A DNA stretch of 64,000 bases from Euhalothece natronophila Z-M001 (GTDB lineage: Bacteria > Cyanobacteriota > Cyanobacteriia > Cyanobacteriales > Rubidibacteraceae), in NCBI RefSeq assembly GCF_007904085.1, contig NZ_CP042326.1, positions 2,046,001 to 2,110,000 of the forward strand, read 5' to 3'. The notes under the pieces were generated by a model, which saw only the letters and a list, made by a program, of their open reading frames with translations, was not told where the DNA came from and ran no database searches. Shown here one piece after another: positions 36,127-45,684 of the stretch (the first letter of the stretch is position 1; each line of letters starts with the position of its first letter). Made by a program: the position numbers and the translations under genes.

Positions 36127-36396
36127 TTATCTAGGACAGTAATCTTGACAATTAATTGCTTCTTCAGTGTTGGCAACTAGTGGCTTAATTGTACATTTAA
36201 GACGGTAATCGTTGGTAAAAAATTGGCAATTAGGACAAGGGACTTTATGCATGCTTTGACTTCGTTTAATGACATAATAAATAGTATTGAACAAAGTTAA
36301 ACCTAAAGCAATAATAAATCCCCAAGCGATTACAAAGCACACAGGCACAAGCAAAGGTTCAATGAGGTTTAACAGGGATTTGAAAAAGGGAAACAT
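36127..36396 (-). CDS. Small membrane protein with four C-terminal cysteines
   Basis: About 89 residues from the inner ATG at 36396, which has AGGA about 10 bases upstream. An in-frame ATG at 36432 would add 12 residues but lacks a ribosome site. One or two transmembrane helices (LVPVCFVIAWGFIIALGLTLF) lead to a soluble end with cysteines in HKVPCPNCQFF, LKCTIKP and INCQDYCPR. That could bind a metal or form disulfides. I do not know the family or function. It is likely cotranscribed with the cupin gene. Confidence 0.6.
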   Translation of the reverse strand: MFPFFKSLLNLIEPLLVPVCFVIAWGFIIALGLTLFNTIYYVIKRSQSMHKVPCPNCQFFTNDYRLKCTIKPLVANTEEAINCQDYCPR

Positions 36397-36497
36397 AATA
36401 AATTCCTGATTCCTCCGAAATTGAAGAGCCATTCATTACCAACCCACCATGATATCATAAGACAAGGGTTAATGAGCCAAGGTTTTTGGGATGAGTT

Positions 36498-37421
36498 TTA
36501 AACGCCTATTTTTTCTTTTAATTCTGATAGCTGTTGTTGATTAAAAATGCGTTTGAGTAATTCAGCGGCCGCTTCGGGTTCAGCAGGGATTAAAACTTGC
36601 GGAGTAGGACTTTGTGCAAGATTGTTGAGAGTAGATGTGATTTGAATATTATCAGGCTCTCCTAATTCTAAACAATCACTGGCTTGCTTAAGTTCTTGAA
36701 TGATAACGGGAGCAAGGGTGGTGTAAGAATGTTTCGGATTCGCGATCGCGCTTTTAGCGGTATTTAACAAGTTATGCCAATTTTCTTCTTCAGAAGTTAC
36801 TTTTTGAGCGCGATCGCAGATCTGTATTAAATTTTGACGACTCTGTGGAGTATCCTCTGCTTGAAATACTTTTAACATTTCTCGCAACAGAGGACGCATT
36901 TGCTCTAAGGGGCTTTCTGTAACAGCTTCTGCTTCTCCCTCTACTTCTTCTGGTTGAGTAGCACCTTTCTCCACCTCTCCCAAATCTGCAATAACTGCTT
37001 TAATATCAGCACATTGATCTAGATGTTGTTGTAATTCAATAAATTGTGGTTCTGCACTTTTAACCAGTTCTTTTCCTTGTTCTTCGCTTAACCCTTGGGC
37101 AGATTCAAGACGGGAAATTAAATCCTTTAAAATATCAAAGGCATTAAGAAAGAGAGATTCCAACTTTTCATCAACATTAACCGTGCCATCTCGAAACACC
37201 TTAAAGGCATCTTCAAGACGGTGAGCTGTTTTTTGAATACTCCCATACCCTAGCATGGCACCGCCCCCCTTAATTGAGTGAGCAGCTCGAAATAACTCAT
37301 CAATCTGTTCCGAATCACCGCTAGCTTCACTAAGGTTTAGTAACCCTTGTTCTAAAGTTCCTAGATGCTCTTTTGCCTCTTCAATAAAGTAGCCTAGAAT
37401 TCGTTGTTGATTATCACTCAT
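36498..37421 (-). CDS. Hpt-domain protein (CheA-like N-terminus, no kinase)
   Basis: 307 residues. An N-terminal histidine phosphotransfer domain (about 1-125) has the phosphorylatable His48 in LFRAAHSIKGGGAMLG. The rest, about 170-307, is helical and rich in Glu and Gln, without CheA dimerisation, kinase or CheW domains. It should relay phosphate between a hybrid kinase and a response regulator encoded elsewhere, or be a split CheA piece. No two-component genes are nearby. Confidence 0.85.
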   Translation of the reverse strand: MSDNQQRILGYFIEEAKEHLGTLEQGLLNLSEASGDSEQIDELFRAAHSIKGGGAMLGYGSIQKTAHRLEDAFKVFRDGTVNVDEKLESLFLNAFDILKDLISRLESAQGLSEEQGKELVKSAEPQFIELQQHLDQCADIKAVIADLGEVEKGATQPEEVEGEAEAVTESPLEQMRPLLREMLKVFQAEDTPQSRQNLIQICDRAQKVTSEEENWHNLLNTAKSAIANPKHSYTTLAPVIIQELKQASDCLELGEPDNIQITSTLNNLAQSPTPQVLIPAEPEAAAELLKRIFNQQQLSELKEKIGV

Positions 37422-37486
37422 GATTTCTTTTTATTGAACCCCAATACCTCTATCCTACCCTCTTACTAAAATTTCTAGAAGGAATA

Positions 37487-37650
37487 CAACTTAGGTTCTG
37501 TCATAAATAAAAAAAGACCAGCCAAGGAGGCTGGTTTGTCTAGCTTGCTGCGTTGGGAGGAGAAAACCTAAGTTGCACCAAGACCGCCTGACGCTGCTGT
37601 TTAACTCAGTTCAGGTAATGGGACAAGTTGGTTTACTAAGTTTAGTTTAA
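37487..37650 (-). ncRNA. Candidate structured minus-strand RNA (or long aroE 3' UTR)
   Basis: The 309-bp aroE-Hpt spacer has no ORF but dense structure. On the minus strand CAACTTAGGTT (37575-37565) and AACCTAAGTTG (37497-37487) form a perfect 11-bp stem that encloses a strong terminator hairpin. Upstream, TTGCAA (about 37668) and an A/T-rich TTAAAC could form a promoter near 37650-37670. No known RNA class is recognised. Ends are approximate. It may also simply be the trailer of the aroE transcript. Confidence 0.35.
37510..37535 (-). terminator. Rho-independent terminator
   Basis: On the minus strand ACCAGCC, loop TCCTT and GGCTGGT form a perfect 7-bp hairpin (37535-37517), followed by CTTTTTTTA. 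It is the strongest signal in this spacer and lies about 200 bases after the aroE stop. Confidence 0.8.
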
Positions 37651-37730
37651 CAATGATAGTAAACTTTTGCAAACTTTTTTTACAAATTACATAAAAATGT
37701 AGCAATGTACACCAAAACAAGGTATGCAAA

Positions 37731-38585
37731 TTAGTGATTAAACACAGCGTTCCTCATTACCTCAACAGGAATCGGCTGTTGTAACCAAATTTCAAGGGCT
37801 GTTGCCCCTTGTTGAATTAGCATTTCTAGCCCATCAAAAGTCATCGCCCCTCCTTTGTTTTTAGCTAATTGTAAAAAACGAGTGGGGCGTGGGTTATAAA
37901 TTAAATCATACGCGATCGCGCTTTCAGGCAATTTTTCTAACACCGTTTCTTCTACAGGTGAGGCTTCTTGTTTGGGCGACATCCCCACAGGAGTCGTATT
38001 AACCAATAACTGAGTTTTCGGAACTAATGACGACAAATCTTCCCAGAAATAAAATTTAATTTGTGCGGTTAACCCAGTATTCTCCCAACTTTGCTTAAAC
38101 TGTTCTAATTTCTCGCGATTACGCCCGACAATAGCAATTTCTTGGCATCCTAGCTTAGCGCATCCTGCAACCACTGCTCTAGCTGCGCCCCCATTTCCTA
38201 AAATAACAGGGGTGATATTAAACCAATTGCGATCAAGAGACTTTAAAGGGGCAATAAAACCATCAACATCCGTATTTGTCGCTTCCCAACCTTTGTCAGT
38301 ACGCCATACTGTATTAATCGCCCCCACCTGTTGCGCTTCTGGGGTAATGTGATCCACTAAAGGGATCAAATCCTGCTTGTGTGGAATTGTTGCATTAAAC
38401 CCCACCAAATCAATCGCATCAAACCCAGCTAACGCTCTTTCTAAATCCCCTTTTTTCACGGGGAAAGGCACATAAACGTAATCTAAGCCCAAATGGTTTA
38501 AAGCGGCATTGTGCATCACAGGAGATAACGAATGCTCAATTGGATCGCCGATAACTCCCAGTAACTTAGTTTTCCCTGTAATCAT
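37731..38585 (-). CDS. aroE: Shikimate dehydrogenase
   Basis: 284 residues. It reduces 3-dehydroshikimate with NADPH in aromatic amino-acid synthesis. Substrate-binding marks are GDPIEHSLSPVMHNAALNHL and the catalytic Lys in NATIPHKQDLIPLVD. The nucleotide site is VILGNGGAARAVV, and NTTPVGMSP lies later. Length is standard. Stop to the next minus-strand gene is 309 bp, mostly a structured, non-coding spacer. Confidence 0.95.
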   Translation of the reverse strand: MITGKTKLLGVIGDPIEHSLSPVMHNAALNHLGLDYVYVPFPVKKGDLERALAGFDAIDLVGFNATIPHKQDLIPLVDHITPEAQQVGAINTVWRTDKGWEATNTDVDGFIAPLKSLDRNWFNITPVILGNGGAARAVVAGCAKLGCQEIAIVGRNREKLEQFKQSWENTGLTAQIKFYFWEDLSSLVPKTQLLVNTTPVGMSPKQEASPVEETVLEKLPESAIAYDLIYNPRPTRFLQLAKNKGGAMTFDGLEMLIQQGATALEIWLQQPIPVEVMRNAVFNH

Positions 38586-38663
38586 ATAAGATAACTCACT
38601 CCCTAATCATTTCTTGATCTTAGACTAAAATCAAAAAAGACTTAAATCCCCAAGTATTTATCA

Positions 38664-40154
38664 ATGTTAATTAGTGATATCATTCTTCTAGAATATAAAC
38701 GTTGTAATCGTCGCCCCTTCTTAGATTTTTATGGTGATCCTGATGAACGGGATATGCAACGAGAATTTTTATTAAAGTTACGAGAAGAAAATCATAAACA
38801 AGTATTAGAAGTAGTTGCCAACCAATCTTATTCTGAACCCGAAGCACCGATAACAGATTGGGAAGCAAGGGGAAAAGAAACTCTGGAACTGATGGAGAAA
38901 GGGGTTGATCAGATTTTATACGGGGTACTTTGGCAAACTGGTTTAAGCGGTTGGAATATTCCATTTTTTATTAAAAATACTATTACTTTTTTAGCTAATC
39001 CAACGTTATTAATTAAAGAGCCAGGCTATTCTATTTTTGGAGATTGGCAATATAGAGCAGTTAGTATTAAATTGGGTCGTCGTCCCAAGCCTGAATATAA
39101 ATTAGTAGCGGCTTTTCAAGCAAAACTTTTAGCTTTGATCCAAGGAAGTGAATTAACGAATCCGCATTTAATTGTTAGATTTAACCAAAAATATCAAGTT
39201 AATATGTGGACTTGGCTATCTCGTATGGAAGAAGTTTTAGCAGGCGTTTTAGCGATGTTAGTCTCTCGTCAAGAGCCAGAGGTTTTTATTTCTAGACAAC
39301 GATGTAATCTCTGTCATTGGCAAAGTTTTTGTTATCAAGTGGCACAAAATACGGAACATCTTTCGTTATTGCCAGGGGTTACTCAAAGTCGTTATGACAC
39401 CTTAAAAAATGCTGGAATTACTAGCTTAGAAGATTTAGTAAAAGCTGATTTATCTTGGTTAAAAAAACAATTTGGTCATGAAATTGCGGTTAATCTTAAT
39501 CAACAGGCTAGGGCAACGTTAGGAGAAAAACCAATATTAAACTCGGTTTCTACTCACTCAATTTTGAAGAAAATTCCCACCGCTTCTAGAGAAATCTATT
39601 TTGATATTGAAGCCGAGCCAGAACGTAATTTAGATTACTTATTAGGGGCTTTAATTATTGATTATGAGCAAGGAACAGAAACTTTTTATCCCTTAGTTGC
39701 GGAATCTCCAGAAGAAGAGAAGGAAATTTGGCAACAATTTTTAGAGTTAGTAAATCGCGATCCTGATGCGCCTATTTTCCATTATTCTAAGTATGAAGTG
39801 GAGACAATTAGACGGTTATCGTCTCTGTATCAAACACCGAAAAAAGAAGAACAGTTAATTCTCAAAAGACTGGTGGATCTTCATGACATTGTGACTAAGT
39901 TTTTAGTTCTCCCCACGGAAAATTATTCTTTGAAGAAAATCGCCCAATGGTTAGGCTTTCAATGGCGAGAAGAAGGGGTAAGTGGGGAACAATGTGTTTG
40001 CTGGTATGATCAATGGCTAAAAACGCGCGATCGCGCTTTCCTAGATCCGATCATTAATTATAATGAGGACGACTGTCGAGCTACTTATTATCTCAAAACG
40101 TGGCTAGTGGAGTTTCTAAGTAGTAGTAATCAGCCCAAAAAAAATCAGAGATGA
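38664..40154 (+). CDS. TM0106-family RecB-like nuclease fused to RNase H-like exonuclease
   Basis: 496 residues. The N-half is Cas4/RecB-like with four cysteines placed as in iron-sulfur nucleases: Cys14, then Cys214, Cys217 and Cys223 (CNLCHWQSFC). The nuclease core GDWQYRAVSIKLGRRPKPE has Ser where the catalytic Asp/Glu before Ile-Lys is usual, so activity of this half is uncertain. A helix-hairpin-helix-like part (about 235-280) precedes a DnaQ-like domain with YFDIEAEPE and a final NEDDCRATYYL. Its role is unknown, presumably DNA repair. Its last bases form a terminator for psbM on the other strand. Confidence 0.82.
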   Translation: MLISDIILLEYKRCNRRPFLDFYGDPDERDMQREFLLKLREENHKQVLEVVANQSYSEPEAPITDWEARGKETLELMEKGVDQILYGVLWQTGLSGWNIPFFIKNTITFLANPTLLIKEPGYSIFGDWQYRAVSIKLGRRPKPEYKLVAAFQAKLLALIQGSELTNPHLIVRFNQKYQVNMWTWLSRMEEVLAGVLAMLVSRQEPEVFISRQRCNLCHWQSFCYQVAQNTEHLSLLPGVTQSRYDTLKNAGITSLEDLVKADLSWLKKQFGHEIAVNLNQQARATLGEKPILNSVSTHSILKKIPTASREIYFDIEAEPERNLDYLLGALIIDYEQGTETFYPLVAESPEEEKEIWQQFLELVNRDPDAPIFHYSKYEVETIRRLSSLYQTPKKEEQLILKRLVDLHDIVTKFLVLPTENYSLKKIAQWLGFQWREEGVSGEQCVCWYDQWLKTRDRAFLDPIINYNEDDCRATYYLKTWLVEFLSSSNQPKKNQR

Positions 40155-40181
40155 GGGGAGAATTATCCACAACATCTCTGA
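40137..40181 (-). terminator. Terminator of psbM, inside the 3' end of the nuclease gene
   Basis: On the minus strand TCAGAGATG (40181-40173) pairs with CATCTCTGA (40153-40145), followed by eight T (40144-40137). The hairpin contains the stop codon of the convergent nuclease gene. On the plus strand a TTTTTT run also follows after 8 bases, so it may work both ways. Confidence 0.75.
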
Positions 40182-40205
40182 CTAATTGTTTTTTCTTGAA
40201 ACAGT

Positions 40206-40313
40206 TTAGGTATCTTCGCTACTCCGAGTTTGGAGATAGAGAATGAGTAGAAACACTGTCGGAACCAGCACAAACAAAATGCTGGCAACGAATCCAAGTT
40301 GATTAACTTCCAT
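40206..40313 (-). CDS. psbM: Photosystem II protein M
   Basis: 35 residues beginning [20 protein letters not shown], a clear match to PsbM, the single-helix subunit at the photosystem II monomer interface. One transmembrane helix covers about 6-27 and a short stromal tail follows (QTRSSEDT). There is no strong Shine-Dalgarno before the ATG. It lies 75 bases after the ferredoxin gene on the same strand and ends at a good terminator. It falls below usual ORF length limits and is easily missed. Confidence 0.95.
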   Translation of the reverse strand: MEVNQLGFVASILFVLVPTVFLLILYLQTRSSEDT

Positions 40314-40388
40314 CGTTATTAGTTTTTTATCACATCATCTCAAAGGACATTTTCAGGATATCACCTATTGGGGAACTGACAACAACTC

Positions 40389-40697
40389 TTAACGAGCTTG
40401 TGGTTTTGTTCCAATAGTAACATTCCCACCATTAACAATCGTTTGACAAGATAAACGATAGCTATCAGGCTTTTTTTTCAGTTTTTTCTCTTCGGCAGCA
40501 GTACGTTCTGATAAATTTTCCATCCCTTCTAGAACTTCTACAATGCAAGTTCCACATTGACCATAGCCACCGCAATTGAGCATTTTGCCCTTGAAGGTGT
40601 AAATATCAATTTTATTTTCTAGAGCTTTTTCTCGAAGGTTTGCCCCATCAGCGGCAACTACTTCTTTATCTTCTTGGATGAATTTAATATTAGCCAT
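40389..40697 (-). CDS. [2Fe-2S] ferredoxin with CX5CX2C spacing
   Basis: 102 residues. Cluster ligands are Cys42, Cys48, Cys51 ([12 protein letters not shown]) and Cys84 (RLSCQT). The first spacing is five residues rather than the four of photosynthetic PetF, as in adrenodoxin-like or FdC2-like ferredoxins. It is therefore not the main photosystem I acceptor. A Lys-rich insert ([13 protein letters not shown]) precedes the last ligand. Proximity to psbM on the same strand suggests a link to photosynthetic membranes. Confidence 0.9.
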   Translation of the reverse strand: MANIKFIQEDKEVVAADGANLREKALENKIDIYTFKGKMLNCGGYGQCGTCIVEVLEGMENLSERTAAEEKKLKKKPDSYRLSCQTIVNGGNVTIGTKPQAR

Positions 40698-40781
40698 TTA
40701 TAACTTTATCTTTAACCTCTTCTCTTCTATTGTATTAAGAAAATGTAATAAATTCAGGCTATAGATCAGACTCTGTCATGG

Positions 40782-42416
40782 CTAGGGCGTATCAAAGACT
40801 CGGCTATCAGGAAGATTACTAACTGCTCTCTCCAATCCAGCTAAGGAGCGATTATAATCAATGATAGCGGTTAAAAGATTCCCTCTAGCCCGACTCAATT
40901 CACTTTGAGCATTAATCACATCTGTTTGTGTTCCTACTCCTGCTTGGAAGCGTAAACGGGCTAAACGCAGGCTCTCTTCCGCCTGTTCCACGGCTAGCTC
41001 TGCGGTTTGGATATTTTGCTCATTTGACTCTAAATTAAAAAAGGCTTGTTCCACTTCCGTGCGAATTTCGTTTCGGGTTTGTTGAAACCGATTTTCCGCG
41101 ATCGCGACATCTTCTTCTGCTTGTCTGGCTCTTGCTCTGGCACTTCCCCCATCATACAGTGTCCAATTTAACTGCGCCCCCATTTGCAAAGTATCTGTCG
41201 GGGAATCGTCGAAATCACTAGTAACTTCATAACTGGTAAATAAACTAATTTGAGGTCTGGTGTCAGATAGTGCAATAGTTTGACTTTCTTCTCCAATCTT
41301 TCTTTCCTCTAAATGTTGTTCTAACTCGGCTCGATTTTGATAGGCTAATAGAATGCTATCTTCTAAAGATAAATCCCAATCGCCAGCCTGTTCAGGAGGA
41401 GTCGCTGCCGTTACTTCTACTTGTTGCCCTACACCTAAAACTTGGCCTAATTCTCGTCTGCTAATTCGTTGTTGAGATCTCGCACGAGTTAGTTCTTGCT
41501 CTTCGTTAGCTAATTGTACTTCTGCTTGTAGCACATCAAAGCGAGTCCCCAATCCTGCTTCTTCCAGTAATTGAGCATCTCGTAAACTTTGCTCGGCATC
41601 AGCTACTGATGCTTCTGTAATAGCAACTTGCGAGTCTGTCTGCTGAACCGCATAATAAGCATCAGTGACATTAAATCGTAACTGTTCTTCTACTTGTTCA
41701 AGAGCTAACTGTTGAGTTCGTAACTGCGATTCTGCAACCCGAATTTGCGCGGGGCGTTGTCCTCCTGTATAAACATTGTAATTGAGTTGCAGTCCCGTTC
41801 GGAGTAGAGTCGTCGCTTCTGTAGCGTCTGGAAAATCAGGATCTAACGGATCATCAGGTTGATTATTATTACCTCCAGGAGAACTGCTACGCTGTAATTG
41901 ACTATCTAAACTTAAAGAAGGAAGTTGTGCTGCTTGAGCTTCATTTAACTGTTCTCGGGCTTGACGAACATTGAGGCGAGCTTCTTGAAAATCTTGATTA
42001 TTGCGACGGGCTAACTCAAGGGCTTGTTCAAGGGTAATGGGGACAACGTCATCAACACTGACTTCCTCTTCTTGGGTGGGAAGTTGTAAGGGATTAGAAC
42101 TAGGATCTAGGGGTTCTGTTTCTTCTACTGGTTCTAATGGCTCTACTTCTTCAAAGGTATCCACATCTGGATCAAGGTCTTCTGTGTCTTCTAGCGGGAT
42201 ATCATCTGTTTCTCTTTCTTCTAAAGGGAGGTCTTCTAATGCTTCAGGAGACTGGGACAAAATTAGTTCTCTAGAGTTTTCAATATTCTTGAGGAAGGAC
42301 GTGTTATCCGTTGCAGAAGTTGGAGAAATTAAATTTTCGGCGATCGCGATTTCTCCCAAACCCAGAGCAAATAATGTCCCCACACTCACACCACACACAT
42401 AACGAAAAGATAGCAT
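40782..42416 (-). CDS. TolC-family outer membrane efflux protein
   Basis: 544 residues. A signal peptide (about 1-26) is followed by an acidic, Pro-rich linker of about 80 residues (many EDLP and EPLEP units), then two TolC repeats of coiled-coil hairpins. Marks include ALELARRNNQDFQEARLNVRQ, GLQLNYNVYTGGQ and QLNWTLYDGGSARARAR. It forms an outer-membrane channel for secretion or drug efflux and may serve the RND pair near 55-60 kb, though the genes are not linked. Confidence 0.9.
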   Translation of the reverse strand: MLSFRYVCGVSVGTLFALGLGEIAIAENLISPTSATDNTSFLKNIENSRELILSQSPEALEDLPLEERETDDIPLEDTEDLDPDVDTFEEVEPLEPVEETEPLDPSSNPLQLPTQEEEVSVDDVVPITLEQALELARRNNQDFQEARLNVRQAREQLNEAQAAQLPSLSLDSQLQRSSSPGGNNNQPDDPLDPDFPDATEATTLLRTGLQLNYNVYTGGQRPAQIRVAESQLRTQQLALEQVEEQLRFNVTDAYYAVQQTDSQVAITEASVADAEQSLRDAQLLEEAGLGTRFDVLQAEVQLANEEQELTRARSQQRISRRELGQVLGVGQQVEVTAATPPEQAGDWDLSLEDSILLAYQNRAELEQHLEERKIGEESQTIALSDTRPQISLFTSYEVTSDFDDSPTDTLQMGAQLNWTLYDGGSARARARQAEEDVAIAENRFQQTRNEIRTEVEQAFFNLESNEQNIQTAELAVEQAEESLRLARLRFQAGVGTQTDVINAQSELSRARGNLLTAIIDYNRSLAGLERAVSNLPDSRVFDTP

Positions 42417-42533
42417 AATTATTGGCTTCCGCTGTAATTTAACTTCGAGTTGAACTGCTTAACCAGTGGCTACAAGGCAGTTAATTTAACATAAATTTTT
42501 CAAATTGGGATAGTTCATCAAGTTAAAACTGGT

Positions 42534-42746
42534 TTAATTTAATTCCCACCAGCCAAATGCAGGACCAATTACCCGTATCGTTGCCCAAAATAGAGCCAAG
42601 AAGGCGATGCCAATCCAAGCACCACGAGTAGTCCAGCGAACAAAGCGATCTGCATCTTTTTTAGTTATCCCTAACCAAGGAAAGATCTTTTTATCCTGAC
42701 CGTATTTATCCCCTAAATTTTCTTTGCGTCGTTTTGATTCACCCAT
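42534..42746 (-). CDS. DUF2839 small membrane protein
   Basis: 70 residues from the ATG at 42746 (MGESKRRKENLGDKYGQ), the conserved family start. The frame can be extended 18 codons further, but that part is unlike the family. One transmembrane helix (about 42-62) follows a basic cytoplasmic part with FPWLGITKKDADRFVRWT. DUF2839 is a conserved cyanobacterial family of unknown role. It is in line with yajQ upstream and tolC downstream. Confidence 0.8.
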   Translation of the reverse strand: MGESKRRKENLGDKYGQDKKIFPWLGITKKDADRFVRWTTRGAWIGIAFLALFWATIRVIGPAFGWWELN

Positions 42747-42800
42747 GATCAAATGGTTATAAATGCTTCCTCGTTGATTGTATCGCAGTGAGGATAACAT

Positions 42801-43292
42801 TTAGCGATAGTTTGTCATTTGTAAGGGAACAGGATAATTCTCTTCTTTTAGGGCTTGCATGACAGCTTGCAGGTCATCTTTGGATTTACTAGAGACTCGA
42901 ACACTATCCCCCTGAATTGAGGGTTGGACTTTTTTAAACTCGTCTTTAATTTTTTTCGTAATCTTTTTAGCTAACTCTTTATCAATTCCTCGCTTGAGGG
43001 TGATCACTTGACGCACTCGATTACCACTGGATTTTTCCACTTTGCCATATTCAAAAATTTTTTGGGAAAGTTTGCGTTTGGCGACTTTGTTACGAAGAAT
43101 ATCGTGGATGGTTTCTAGGGTAAATTCGCTGTCTGTTTCGACGGTTAGAGTATCCTCTGTAAGTTCAAGACTGGTTTGAGAGTCTTTAAGGTCGTAACGA
43201 TTTTCAATTTCTCGTCGGGCTTGATCGACGGCATTAACCATCTCCTGATGGTCAAAGTCGCTGACGATATCAAAACTATAGTTAGAAGCCAT
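42801..43292 (-). CDS. YajQ-family nucleotide-binding protein
   Basis: 163 residues, two RNP-like folds. The start [21 protein letters not shown] belongs to YajQ/DUF520, and RNRYDLK-type ENRYDLKDS and [17 protein letters not shown] are also conserved. Family members bind cyclic di-GMP or other nucleotides and act with regulators in some bacteria. The role in cyanobacteria is not established. Confidence 0.92.
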   Translation of the reverse strand: MASNYSFDIVSDFDHQEMVNAVDQARREIENRYDLKDSQTSLELTEDTLTVETDSEFTLETIHDILRNKVAKRKLSQKIFEYGKVEKSSGNRVRQVITLKRGIDKELAKKITKKIKDEFKKVQPSIQGDSVRVSSKSKDDLQAVMQALKEENYPVPLQMTNYR

Positions 43293-43366
43293 AAACCAAG
43301 CAATTAACGCTTACAATAGAGTACCACGGTATGATCATCGTAACTTAATTTGGTAAGGGTAGTTAT

Positions 43367-44140
43367 ATGGATATTATTCCTGCTATTGATTTATTAGACG
43401 GGAAATGTGTTCGGCTGTATCAGGGCGATTATAATCAAGCCGAAGTATTCAGCGATCGCGCTGTGGAGATGGCGCAAAAATGGGAAAGTCAAGGGGCAAC
43501 TCGTCTCCATTTAGTGGATTTAGATGGGGCAAAAGCAGGGAAACCCATGAATCAAAGCACCATTGCTGAAATTGTAGAAACGGTTTCGATTCCTGTGCAG
43601 GTAGGAGGAGGATTGCGCGATCGCGCTAGTATTGCGGAACTGTTTAATTTAGGGGTAAGTAATGCGATTGTTGGAACGATTGCTGTAGAACAACCCCAAT
43701 TAGTTCAATCCCTGTGTCAAGAATTTCCCCAACAAATTACCATTGGCATTGATGCCCGCAATGGCAAAGTTGCCACCCGAGGCTGGTTAGAAACCTCCGA
43801 AATTTTAGCAAAAGACCTAGCCCAACAAATGGCAAACCAAGGCGCAGCTGCAATTATTTATACTGATATTTATCGGGATGGCACTTTAACTGGCCCCAAT
43901 TTAGAAGCCCTGCGCGATCTCGCAAAATCTCTTAGTATCCCTGTAATTGCGTCAGGGGGCATTAGTTCTATCACTGATCTGCTGAGTTTACTTGCCCTCG
44001 AACCCCAAGGCGTAACAGGGGCCATTTTAGGGCGTTCTCTTTATGCGAACAAAATTAGTCTAACTGAGGCGGTGCAAGCAGTGGGAAATGGACGTTTACA
44101 AGATGTTCCTCCTCAGTCTGATTTTTCAACATTTGCTTAG
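43367..44140 (+). CDS. hisA: ProFAR isomerase (histidine synthesis)
   Basis: 257 residues, a TIM barrel. It catalyses the Amadori rearrangement of the fourth histidine step. The catalytic Asp8 is in [20 protein letters not shown]. The second Asp is in [14 protein letters not shown]. Phosphate-binding loops are VQVGGGLRD and VIASGGISS. The length is standard. It is not in a his operon here, as usual in cyanobacteria. Confidence 0.95.
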   Translation: MDIIPAIDLLDGKCVRLYQGDYNQAEVFSDRAVEMAQKWESQGATRLHLVDLDGAKAGKPMNQSTIAEIVETVSIPVQVGGGLRDRASIAELFNLGVSNAIVGTIAVEQPQLVQSLCQEFPQQITIGIDARNGKVATRGWLETSEILAKDLAQQMANQGAAAIIYTDIYRDGTLTGPNLEALRDLAKSLSIPVIASGGISSITDLLSLLALEPQGVTGAILGRSLYANKISLTEAVQAVGNGRLQDVPPQSDFSTFA

Positions 44141-44260
44141 AATCGCGATCATTTTTTCAACTGATAATTTTTTCAATGGTTTCTATTCAGAAAATGATGA
44201 ATTGATTGCTTCATAAATTGATAAAATAAATATGCAAAGCATTATAAAATTGAATTAATT

Positions 44261-44662
44261 ATGGCAACTATTGTTGATGTCGCTGTCAATAATGATTCCT
44301 TTAAAACCTTAGTGGAAGCAGTCAAGGTTGCTGACCTAGTTGATACTTTAGCCAGTGGAGGCCCATTTACCGTTTTTGCCCCAACTGATGAGGCTTTTGC
44401 CAAACTTCCGCCTGGCACGATTCAAACCCTTGTACAAAATCCCCCGCAATTAGCAAGAATTTTAACCTATCATGTGGTATCGGGGGCTTATAAGCAAGCA
44501 GATTTAGCCTCATTAGAAAACCTAAATTCTGTGGAAGGATCACCCCTAAACTTCCATTATTCTGATGAATTTGAGGTAAAAAATGCCAAAGTAATTAACT
44601 CCGATATTGAGGCAGACAATGGCATTATTCACGTCATTGATCATGTTTTATTAATGGGTTAA
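44261..44662 (+). CDS. Fasciclin (FAS1) domain protein
   Basis: 133 residues, one complete FAS1 domain. H1 is [21 protein letters not shown], a central YH motif lies in [10 protein letters not shown] and H2 is [13 protein letters not shown]. No signal peptide is visible, so the protein may be cytoplasmic or exported by an unknown route. FAS1 domains mediate adhesion in other organisms. The last four bases overlap the end of the convergent acyltransferase gene. Confidence 0.9.
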   Translation: MATIVDVAVNNDSFKTLVEAVKVADLVDTLASGGPFTVFAPTDEAFAKLPPGTIQTLVQNPPQLARILTYHVVSGAYKQADLASLENLNSVEGSPLNFHYSDEFEVKNAKVINSDIEADNGIIHVIDHVLLMG

Positions 44663-45501
44663 AAAAAGTTTCGTTGTTGCGATCGAGCCACTAAATCATC
44701 GAGAGAAGTCTGCATTGCTTGATAGACTTGCTGATAACAAGCATCAACATAAGCGCGATCGCGCGCTGCTTCTCGACCAGAACGCTCAAAACGAATGGGA
44801 GAACAAACTTTGGTATAGATTTTAGCGGGTAAAGGAAGATTAGGAGCAAAACCAATTCCAATGCCCCAAGGTAAGCCCAAATAAATCGGGAAAATTTGAG
44901 TTAGAGGTGTACTGGCATCCACAAGATCAAATTGACGTAAAAAAGACATTAACTCTTTACAATCAGTTAAAACCACTAACGTTTCATGGGCACCCACGGA
45001 AACAAGGGGAATAATCGGCACATTTTCCCTTAAAGCCAGTTTAATAAATCCCTTACGTCCTGCTAACTCAATTTCATTTCGCCTACTGTAGGGACGGAAC
45101 AGATCCTCAGCTCCTCCCGGATAAACGAGAACAGGTGATTCTCGCTTAAAAGCAGCGGTTGCCATCCTAACAGTTGCAGGAACCGCCCCCGCTCTTGCCA
45201 CAGAACGCAGCATTCTAGCAGAGGTAAAGGCTTCTTGTTGCATTAAACCATAAACTGGTCGCTCGGCACCAAAACGACGCACCCAGTCGAAGAAAAACAT
45301 AGAAAGATCAGGGGATGCTAACCCACCGTTATGGGAACTTACCAGTAGAAAACTTCCTTGCTGAGGAATATGATGCCAACCCTCAGTTTCAACCCGAAAA
45401 TACCAGTCATAGAGAAATTGCCAAATCGGTAACAAGGATTGCAGGAGTTTTGGATCGCGCTGATCTAGAACTTCATCGGGTGAGTAACCCCAAAAATTCA
45501 T
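44659..45501 (-). CDS. PlsC-like acyltransferase, DGAT-related
   Basis: 280 residues. The acyltransferase motifs are altered: [16 protein letters not shown] stands where NHx4D occurs (His to Asp spacing of eight) and [16 protein letters not shown] replaces the usual EGTRS block. This variation is shared with diacylglycerol-acyltransferase-like proteins. The likely activity is acyl transfer to glycerolipids or a phytyl-type alcohol. The exact acceptor is unknown. Confidence 0.78.
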   Translation of the reverse strand: MNFWGYSPDEVLDQRDPKLLQSLLPIWQFLYDWYFRVETEGWHHIPQQGSFLLVSSHNGGLASPDLSMFFFDWVRRFGAERPVYGLMQQEAFTSARMLRSVARAGAVPATVRMATAAFKRESPVLVYPGGAEDLFRPYSRRNEIELAGRKGFIKLALRENVPIIPLVSVGAHETLVVLTDCKELMSFLRQFDLVDASTPLTQIFPIYLGLPWGIGIGFAPNLPLPAKIYTKVCSPIRFERSGREAARDRAYVDACYQQVYQAMQTSLDDLVARSQQRNFF

Positions 45502-45684
45502 CTGATATAGCCTTTAGTTATCAATGAGTTTTGTGTCTGTTAAGAATTATAACGAGTCTAAGGATGAAATTGTAATGAAGCAAGATTCAGCTACCTAGCT
45601 ATCTTGATGGTAGTTGAATGAGATCATATTGCTATAGCCCTCCCAGAATATCATCTGAGAGGACTGCTGCTAAAAGAAACTCAA

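Noticed and set aside
37487-37650. tmRNA, RNase P RNA, SRP RNA or 6S RNA
   Set aside because: None of the conserved motifs that I know for these RNAs is present.
42001-42402. Plus-strand Ser-rich ORF opposite tolC
   Set aside because: It is the antisense of the acidic EDLP-rich linker of TolC and has no recognisable features.
45642-45662. Hairpin after cupA as a terminator
   Set aside because: The stem has a wobble and no T run follows on the minus strand; support is too weak to list.
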